The notes under the pieces: model-generated
What the model was told of the DNA's origin: nothing
Seen by the model: only the letters and a program-made list of their open reading frames with translations
Database searches by the model: none
Assembly (NCBI RefSeq): GCF_029961145.1
Contig: NZ_JASBRG010000003.1
Span: 434,001 to 498,000 of the forward strand
Direction: 5' to 3'
Source of the DNA: Pinibacter soli
GTDB lineage: Bacteria; Bacteroidota; Bacteroidia; Chitinophagales; Chitinophagaceae
DNA: 64,000 bases
Shown here: in pieces, positions 51,448-57,651 of the stretch
How positions within the stretch are numbered: the first letter of the stretch is position 1
Layout: each line of letters opens with the position of its first letter
Made by a program: the position numbers and the translations under genes

Positions 51448-51918
51448 CTATCTCTTATGTTTTCTTATCCAGTCTTTTGTTTTGCTTACAAACAACGTCG
51501 CTTGCTCTGCAGGTGGCGGTGAAAACGTGTACACATTATTTGCAAGCAATGATGCATCATTTGTATTGAACGATTTTTTGCGCCATTTCGAATTCATATA
51601 GTTGATCCATTCTTCGCCGCGTAAACCGGCAACAGTGTGTCTTCCATAGGTAAACATAGCTACGCGTTTTGCAAGCATATTAGTTTCGTAAATGAGATCA
51701 GTATAATTATTGTTTGCAGCATACATGCCTTCAATTTCCTGTAAACTTTTTATTGCTTCACGGCGATAACGGTTACGGATATAATGTCTTACGAATAGCC
51801 AGGCAATAACGATAAGAAGCAACAACAGTAATGCTCCCAGCACGTACCAGCCAGGTGTACTGTAACTGAACTTCACCGGTGCAGGTTCTATTAGTTGTCC
51901 AAATTGTGTTTCGTTCAT
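51448..51918 (-). CDS. DUF4381-like membrane protein of the Bat operon
   Basis: A 156-residue protein with one membrane segment (VLGALLLLLLIVIAWLFVRHYI) after a short periplasmic lead (EPAPVKFSYSTPGWY), then a helical cytoplasmic domain (EAIKSLQEIEGMYAANNNYTDLIYETNMLAKRVAMFTYGR, GEEWINYMNSK). This matches the small DUF4381-type gene between DUF58 and BatA genes in many bat operons. The function is unknown. Confidence 0.82.
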   Translation of the reverse strand: MNETQFGQLIEPAPVKFSYSTPGWYVLGALLLLLLIVIAWLFVRHYIRNRYRREAIKSLQEIEGMYAANNNYTDLIYETNMLAKRVAMFTYGRHTVAGLRGEEWINYMNSKWRKKSFNTNDASLLANNVYTFSPPPAEQATLFVSKTKDWIRKHKR

Positions 51919-52009
51919 TGTTGTCTGGTTGGTTTATTGATTGCGCTTTGGTAACAATAATTACTATAAAATTTCAACGCTCAACGATTTTGAAAATCTC
52001 GGAGACTAA

Positions 52010-52040
52010 GACCTGACAGGTTTTCAAAACCTGTCAGGTC
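52010..52040. repeat. 31-bp palindrome of the ACCTGACAGG family
   Basis: GACCTGACAGGTTTT (52010-52024) is the exact reverse complement of AAAACCTGTCAGGTC (52026-52040), with one base between. The word ACCTGACAG also makes the lptD terminator stem at 14758. It lies 45 nt downstream of the DUF58 stop codon within the Bat operon, so it may act as an attenuator or 3' stabiliser between its parts. Confidence 0.8.
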
Positions 52041-52085
52041 TGGTGCAGCCTCACTTCGGTGCAAGGAGACGCGTTCAACGCGTCT

Positions 52086-53039
52086 CTACTGTTTCAATTT
52101 TTTACCAAGCACATCCATTATCTGATCTTCTACTGTTTGCATTGTATTAAAGAAAACTACCGGTATTCTGTAATGCCTCATGTCATTGATCAAATGACTT
52201 TGCATGTCTTGAAAATCATCGCTGTATTTCCTACCCCAATTCCTTTTATTGTTTTGCCAGTTGATCTGTCGTCTACCATCACCTAATATTAATTTGCCGT
52301 CAGGCAAAGCTTCATCTAGTGCATCGTAAACGTGTATCACAATCACGTCGTTGTGATAGCTTAGGCTTTTCAGTAAATGCCGCGTCTCATCATTGATATA
52401 GGTGAAATCACTGATCACTTCTATAACATAATCATGCGTAACAATAGAATGTGTTCGCCTGAGCATTTCATTTAGTCTTGAAACATCCGGCTTTATCGTT
52501 TTTCTTTCGGGTAATAATTTGTTTTTGTTTACGATCAGTTGAAGAAAGTGTTGCACAAGCGCTTTGCTTCTTTTAGGAGCAATATGATCATAGGAGTCTT
52601 CATTGAAAATTAGTCCACCCACGCGGTCACCGCGTTTAATCGTATAGAACGCACCCAATGCCGCTGCATGTGCGGCCGTAACTGATTTTACAAAACGCTG
52701 CGATCCAAAGAACATATAGCTGCACTGGTCGAGTATGGTAAATGTTGGTCTTTCTTTTTCTTCATTAAATATTTTGGTATGCGTTAAACCTGTTCTTGCG
52801 GTTACACGCCAATCAATATTTCTTACGTCATCTCCGGCAACATATTGACGTACTTCTTCAAAGTCTAGACCACGGCCGCGTAGCTTCGATGCATGTCTGC
52901 CGGCGAGTATCGAATAAATAGGGTGAGAGGGAAGCAGGTTCTTTGCTTGCACAAGATATTCGTACCGCATGAGATCTTGCAGGTTGGTGGCGACTTCGGG
53001 AGGATAGGCTTGTTGTTTATTTTTTTTAAAGCCGAACAT
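52086..53039 (-). CDS. DUF58 domain protein of the Bat operon
   Basis: A 317-residue cytosolic protein with the DUF58 signature GRGLDFEEVRQYVAGDDVRNIDWRVTARTG and a vWA-like fold around ITHT/FTILDQCSYMFFG (degenerate MIDAS, DQCSY). DUF58 proteins always travel with MoxR ATPases and likely act as adaptors. It is 29 nt downstream of moxR and 168 bp upstream of the DUF4381-like gene. Confidence 0.94.
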   Translation of the reverse strand: MFGFKKNKQQAYPPEVATNLQDLMRYEYLVQAKNLLPSHPIYSILAGRHASKLRGRGLDFEEVRQYVAGDDVRNIDWRVTARTGLTHTKIFNEEKERPTFTILDQCSYMFFGSQRFVKSVTAAHAAALGAFYTIKRGDRVGGLIFNEDSYDHIAPKRSKALVQHFLQLIVNKNKLLPERKTIKPDVSRLNEMLRRTHSIVTHDYVIEVISDFTYINDETRHLLKSLSYHNDVIVIHVYDALDEALPDGKLILGDGRRQINWQNNKRNWGRKYSDDFQDMQSHLINDMRHYRIPVVFFNTMQTVEDQIMDVLGKKLKQ

Positions 53040-53068
53040 TTTTTCGATTAAGAATTAGGAATTAGGAA

Positions 53069-54061
53069 TTAAGTGACTGATACAACCTTTAAAAGTTCAT
53101 CGATTACTTTGTTGGCGTTTACGCCGTCGGCGTTCGCTTCGTAACTAAGAATGAGGCGATGACGAAGAACGTCATGCACAATGAAACGAATGTCGTCGGG
53201 GGTTACGTAATCTCTGCCATCTAGCCATGCGACGGCTCTTGCGCATTTGTCAATGCTTATTGTACCGCGTGGACTTGCACCATAGCTGACCCATCTTTCG
53301 ATATCCTTGTTAAACTGACCGGGATAACGTGATGCCGTTATGATGTCCACAATATATTTTTCCGCAGGCTCTTTTACCTGTATATTACTGATCTCTTTTC
53401 TTGCATCGAAGATTACATTTTGCGGAATGATTTCTTGCTGCGCTGTATTGCCTTTCGATTCTTCACGCACTAACCGCATGATTTTCGTTTCGTTGTCGCT
53501 ATCGGGATAAGTAATTTCAATTTTCATAATAAAGCGATCGAGTTGCGCTTCCGGCAAGGGGTACGTGCCTTCCTGTTCTACCGGGTTTTGTGTGGCAAGT
53601 ACCATAAACAGCGGTTCCATTTTATGCGTTTTGCCCGCAACAGAAACCTGTCTTTCTTCCATTGCTTCAAGTAACGCGGCCTGCACTTTGGCGGGCGCAC
53701 GATTGATCTCATCGGCGAGAATAAGATTGCTGAATATGGGCCCGGCCTGGAACACGAATTTTTCTTCTGCCTGCGGCTGATAAATTTCTGTTCCCGTGAT
53801 ATCAGAAGGAAGTAGGTCAGGTGTAAATTGAATACGACTTAGTTTGCAATCAAGATTTCTCGCAAGACTTTTTACTGCTCTTGTTTTTGCGAGGCCCGGC
53901 AGACCTTCCAGCAATACATTGCCATCTGTGAGAAGCCCTATAATTATCTTGTTTACTACATCATCCTGTCCTATTATGGACGCGTGTATGCGTGAGCGTA
54001 ATGCTTGCACCTGTTCTAATGCTGACATAGGCAATGTTTTTACGAAAGGTAAACTGCTCAT
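53069..54061 (-). CDS. MoxR-type AAA+ ATPase of the Bat operon
   Basis: A 330-residue AAA+ ATPase. Walker A GLPGLAKTR, Walker B LILADEINRAPAKVQAALLEAMEERQV, sensor 1 ATQNPVEQEGTYPLPEAQLDRF and sensor 2 SPRGT are intact. MoxR proteins are chaperone-like ATPases that load or mature partner complexes through their vWA partners. The ATG at 54061 gives MSSLPF; one more codon upstream is TTG. It is the first gene of moxR-DUF58-DUF4381-batA-batBC-batD and is separated by about 420 bp from the divergent ternary-type operon. Confidence 0.95.
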   Translation of the reverse strand: MSSLPFVKTLPMSALEQVQALRSRIHASIIGQDDVVNKIIIGLLTDGNVLLEGLPGLAKTRAVKSLARNLDCKLSRIQFTPDLLPSDITGTEIYQPQAEEKFVFQAGPIFSNLILADEINRAPAKVQAALLEAMEERQVSVAGKTHKMEPLFMVLATQNPVEQEGTYPLPEAQLDRFIMKIEITYPDSDNETKIMRLVREESKGNTAQQEIIPQNVIFDARKEISNIQVKEPAEKYIVDIITASRYPGQFNKDIERWVSYGASPRGTISIDKCARAVAWLDGRDYVTPDDIRFIVHDVLRHRLILSYEANADGVNANKVIDELLKVVSVT

Positions 54062-54261
54062 CAAATTGACAATTAAGCCATTATGGTTTTGTGAGGCAGC
54101 TATATGATGTTATAACAACATTGCTTTGAAATGGTTGTGAGGGAAGGAACGCCCGCCTGAATGAAATTCTTTCGGGCAGGCAGATTTTCAAGATTGTGAT
54201 GATTTGAGAAGATTTTTGAGTTGAGCTTCAATTTCGGTTTAAAAATCGTGCGATGGATTAA

Positions 54262-54397
54262 TGCCCTACGGGCAATAATGTGCACGTTGTCCTAATTTCT
54301 ATTGATATTATTTCCCTACGGGAAAGGTTCTCTTGCCCGTAGGGCATCAATGTCGTAGAAAATATTGCAAAGACTTCCTTTTGTCCGCAGGACAAAA
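54262..54397. repeat. Cluster of CCTACGGG-type palindromes
   Basis: TGCCCTACGGGCA (54262-54274), TTTCCCTACGGGAAA (54311-54325), TTGCCCGTAGGGCA (54333-54346) and TTTTGTCCGCAGGACAAAA (54379-54397) lie in 140 bp. The first and third can also pair with each other over 14 bp. The cluster is between the two divergent MoxR-type systems, in the 5' region of the YwqK-like gene. Confidence 0.75.
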
Positions 54398-54481
54398 ACT
54401 TGGTATTGATTGAATGTTTCTTTCAAGATGCAGATAATAGAATTTAGTTTTATCCGTTGATCTGATTGTTAACTCTCTATT

Positions 54482-55066
54482 ATGAAATCGTTCGCCGCTA
54501 TTTTAATTAGCATTATTATATCAATGTCTTGTTTTTCGCAAGTACAAAAAACGCCTGATAAATATGTTGACGGTAAGAAAGAAGGGTTGTGGACGGAATA
54601 TGAATGGCTTTATACATGGATGGATTCAACTGGACAATTTTATGTCGCATATAATCTCCATTTTGCTCCACTACCTGCTTATTGTGAAGGTTTTTATAGT
54701 GCAGGGGTTAGAGTAGGTTATTGGAAAACATTTCAACTGGATTTGGTTTCGGCAGAAAATGGTAAAAGAGAAATGAGAAAAGGAAGTTTGGTTTCAGTGC
54801 TTGAGTATACTGATGCTAATTCTTGCAGTTTGTACGTCGAATATTACAAGAACGGGAACATGAAGGTACTGGGGCAATTTCAGGAAATCCCGGTTAATAG
54901 ACCCGATACTGTTGTGCAAATCCCTGACTGGATAGCTGATCCGAATGGTAATATTTTAAAAGACACAATAATTCATACCACCAGCGTAACGCGGCCATTC
55001 GGCAAATGGTATTATTTCCGCTCCGATGGGAGCGTAAAAGAATTGGATATGGCAAAACTGCCTTGA
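54482..55066 (+). CDS. Exported MORN-repeat (YwqK-like) hypothetical
   Basis: A 194-residue secreted protein (signal SFAAILISIIISMSCFSQ). Several MORN-like units (VDGKKEGLWTEYEW; RVGYWKTFQLD; YYKNGNMKVLGQF; FGKWYYFRSDGSVKEL) place it near the YwqK-type repeat proteins. Such proteins in Bacteroidota have no known activity. It lies between the two MoxR systems, but its 107-bp distance to the next operon gene and its different character suggest it is separate. Confidence 0.75.
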   Translation: MKSFAAILISIIISMSCFSQVQKTPDKYVDGKKEGLWTEYEWLYTWMDSTGQFYVAYNLHFAPLPAYCEGFYSAGVRVGYWKTFQLDLVSAENGKREMRKGSLVSVLEYTDANSCSLYVEYYKNGNMKVLGQFQEIPVNRPDTVVQIPDWIADPNGNILKDTIIHTTSVTRPFGKWYYFRSDGSVKELDMAKLP

Positions 55067-55173
55067 TTTAGGTTGGTTGCATCTTTTGTCCTATTTTCAC
55101 AGTCTATATCGTTGCTCTCAAATGAGAGTATGTAGAAAGCAGTTTATAACTGTATTTCACAACCCTTAGGCCC

Positions 55174-55815
55174 ATGGAAAAGAAGTATTTTTTAAAGATG
55201 ATACAACATCTTCGTGTGGAAGAACAAGTGATGTTGTACGGAAACCTTTTCGAGACATCTTCAGATGAAGAAGAAGTTTGTTCATTTCTCCAAACCGAAT
55301 ATCAGCAAGAATCTTTAACGCATCCATTTCAATCTCCATCATTTGATGGGGCCGCTGCATTGTGGGGCGCAAGATTGATATACAACGCTGCTCAATTGCT
55401 TTTATACAGGCAAAACAAGCCCAATGATCTTATTGCCTTATTTCCGGATTTTCAAAATGAAGTGACGCCTTCGGCAATAGTGTCTGCTGATCTGTGCCTG
55501 CGTTTTTTGCCAGATGTAATTGCGCCCCTAAGGTTGATCGATGGTGAAGATCAGCTGATCGGTATATTGGAAAATCATTTGAAGATTTGGCATTTTTCTG
55601 CGGTTAAGTCTGAACTTTCATTTGATGCACTTGATTTTACATTGATCTTGTCCAATCCTTGTATCAAGAGGCTGTATGTGGATAGAGTTATTGAGTATAA
55701 GAAATTGAAACTTGCATTTCATCCTTCATTGAAACCATTGGTGCAGGCGAGTCTTGGCATGTATGCTGATGTTTTTTGGAACAATTTTAAAACAGAACTT
55801 TTAATAAATGAGTAG
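55174..55815 (+). CDS. First gene of a MoxR-vWA-propeller system, helical partner
   Basis: A 213-residue soluble, mostly helical protein with no catalytic motif that I recognise; it has clusters of hydrophobic helices (DGAAALWGARLIYNAAQLLLYRQ; SADLCLRFLPDVIAPLRLID; SLKPLVQASLGMYADVFWNNFK). The middle reads like small all-alpha partners seen in MoxR-vWA-beta-propeller ternary operons (the Pfam group named bpX0 to bpX6; I cannot say which one). It overlaps the MoxR gene by 8 bp (ATGAGTAG), showing translational coupling. Confidence 0.7.
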   Translation: MEKKYFLKMIQHLRVEEQVMLYGNLFETSSDEEEVCSFLQTEYQQESLTHPFQSPSFDGAAALWGARLIYNAAQLLLYRQNKPNDLIALFPDFQNEVTPSAIVSADLCLRFLPDVIAPLRLIDGEDQLIGILENHLKIWHFSAVKSELSFDALDFTLILSNPCIKRLYVDRVIEYKKLKLAFHPSLKPLVQASLGMYADVFWNNFKTELLINE

Positions 55816-56938
55816 CATAGAAAAATTAAACCAGGTTCTATCTCATGTAAAAAAATCCTATGTTGGTAAAGATGAAATAGTGGACCTGCTTGGTCTTTGC
55901 CTTGTGGCAAAAGAAAATGCTTTTTTGCTTGGCCCTCCCGGCACAGCAAAAAGTGCGATCATCCGATCGTTGTCAAATTGCATTGAAGACGGAAAGAACT
56001 TTGAATACTTGCTTACAAGGTTTACTGAGCCGAACGAAATTTTTGGCCCGTTCGATATCAGAAAGTTAAAAGAGGGCGAGCTGATCACCAATACGGAAGG
56101 CATGATGCCAGAGGCTTCTATGGTGTTTCTTGATGAAATATTCAATGCTAATAGTGCCATTTTGAATAGCTTGCTTATGGCGCTGAATGAACGCATTTTC
56201 AGAAGGGGTAAAGAAACAAGAAAACTGCCGGCATTAATGTTTGTGGGTGCCAGCAACCTGTTACCGGAAGATGAAACATTGAACGCGTTGCTTGACCGTT
56301 TTTTGATCCGCATAAAATGTGATTATGTAGATACTGACCTTCTCGAAAAAGTGTTGCTTGCCGGTTGGAAACTGGATGGCAGCAACTATGAGGAACAGCC
56401 TTCGATCACACCCACTGAAATTATTGAGTTGCAAAACCAACGGCGCCAGGTGGATCTGTCGGCAGTAAGAAAACAGTATGTCGACCTCGTACATAATCTT
56501 CGTAACACCGGCATTAAAGTGTCTGACCGTCGTGCGGTTAAGATACAAAACCTTATTGCGGCAAGTGCTTTGATCTGCAACAGAACCGTTGCTATAACGT
56601 CTGATCTTTGGGTGCTGAAATACATTTGGGATACGGAAGAGCAGATTGAAATTCTCTCCGGCATTATTGATAATATTATTGAAAAACATGTCGACAATGA
56701 ATCGCATCCGCAGGCAACGTTCAATAAAGCACCAAACGCAGAAGAGCTTGTAAAAGAAGTGCTGATCTTGAAGAACAGATGGGAAGTGAACGGTCTTTCT
56801 TTCGAAGAGCAAAACGTAATTAAAGATAAGCTGCGTTATGTACAAACAAGAAGCAATTGGATAAAGAGCAATGAACACAAGCAGCACATACAGACAGAAA
56901 TAGAATCATTATGGCAAAAAATGCTACAGACAATTTAA
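55808..56938 (+). CDS. MoxR/RavA-like AAA+ ATPase of the ternary system
   Basis: A 376-residue ATPase. Walker A GPPGTAKSAII, a loop with LTRFTEPNEIFGPFDIRKL, Walker B FLDEIFNANSAILNSLLMALNERIF, sensor 1 GASNLLPEDETLNALLDRFLIRI and a C-terminal lid and helical extension (KVSDRRAVKIQNLIAASAL). The TEPNEIFGP and SDRRAV motifs are RavA-like rather than Bat-MoxR-like, so this is a different MoxR subfamily from that at 53.1 kb. It overlaps its neighbours by 8 and 28 bp, placing it firmly in the operon. Confidence 0.92.
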   Translation: MSSIEKLNQVLSHVKKSYVGKDEIVDLLGLCLVAKENAFLLGPPGTAKSAIIRSLSNCIEDGKNFEYLLTRFTEPNEIFGPFDIRKLKEGELITNTEGMMPEASMVFLDEIFNANSAILNSLLMALNERIFRRGKETRKLPALMFVGASNLLPEDETLNALLDRFLIRIKCDYVDTDLLEKVLLAGWKLDGSNYEEQPSITPTEIIELQNQRRQVDLSAVRKQYVDLVHNLRNTGIKVSDRRAVKIQNLIAASALICNRTVAITSDLWVLKYIWDTEEQIEILSGIIDNIIEKHVDNESHPQATFNKAPNAEELVKEVLILKNRWEVNGLSFEEQNVIKDKLRYVQTRSNWIKSNEHKQHIQTEIESLWQKMLQTI

Positions 56939-57651
56939 CCTTCTTTGTGCTTGTGAATGCTGATGAGAAGGAATGTCTTGGCGGGATCCGCGATTGGCTA
57001 AATCTTTCTGTCGGTTTCGAAGGAAATGATATATGGGTAAAAGGATTTGACTATGCACAGATCAATTCACTTGAGATAAAAAGCATTCCGTTCAAAAGCA
57101 TTTTCTATACGAATGGCGATAGTAGAAAACTATTTCCGCAAGGCAGTTTGCTGCCGCAAAGAGCCATTCCTGCTTTGTTGTGGACGCCTATGGAAAGGGC
57201 ACTGCCGGTAACATTGCCATCATTGAACCATAATTATTTCGGGATAAAAGACAAGGCGGCGATATCATTGGAGCGATCAGAAACGGAACGTGAAGCGGTA
57301 GCGATGTATGTGTATATGGACGAACTGTGGAACTATATTGAAACAGCCCCGGCTATTCGTTTGCAAGCTTTGCAATGGGTGATTGTCGATCATGATCATG
57401 CGTTTATTATTGGCAAACCATTGCTGCCTGTACATGGCGAAGTTTACTGGCGACAAAATGATTTTTTTATTCCTGCCGGTTACGATTTTGATTTGCCCGG
57501 TACAACAGATTTCATAAACACAAAGATCAATATTGACGGAAGTAAATGGATCGTGTGGAATGCCGATGGTTCTTATTTCACGATAGACAAAGAAATGCTT
57601 TCGCTATTGTCATTAAGTTCGTTCCGGTTAAGTTTAAACAGTTTTAAATAG
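56911..57651 (+). CDS. Ternary-system partner protein of unknown fold
   Basis: A 246-residue soluble protein with no motif I can name. The N-terminal half is alpha/beta (FFVLVNADEKECLGGIRDWL; EGNDIWVKGFDYAQINSLEI), the C-terminal half has beta-rich segments (HGEVYWRQNDFFIPAGYDFDLP; SKWIVWNADGSYFTIDKEM). It overlaps the ATPase gene by 28 bp and ends in TAGTG, sharing one base with the GTG start of the next gene. It belongs to the MoxR-vWA-propeller group by context. Confidence 0.75.
   Translation: MAKNATDNLTFFVLVNADEKECLGGIRDWLNLSVGFEGNDIWVKGFDYAQINSLEIKSIPFKSIFYTNGDSRKLFPQGSLLPQRAIPALLWTPMERALPVTLPSLNHNYFGIKDKAAISLERSETEREAVAMYVYMDELWNYIETAPAIRLQALQWVIVDHDHAFIIGKPLLPVHGEVYWRQNDFFIPAGYDFDLPGTTDFINTKINIDGSKWIVWNADGSYFTIDKEMLSLLSLSSFRLSLNSFK

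Noticed and set aside
56261-56887. 208-codon open frame antisense to the ternary ATPase
   Set aside because: Shadow of the MoxR gene, with runs of Phe/Cys/Tyr typical of antisense translation.
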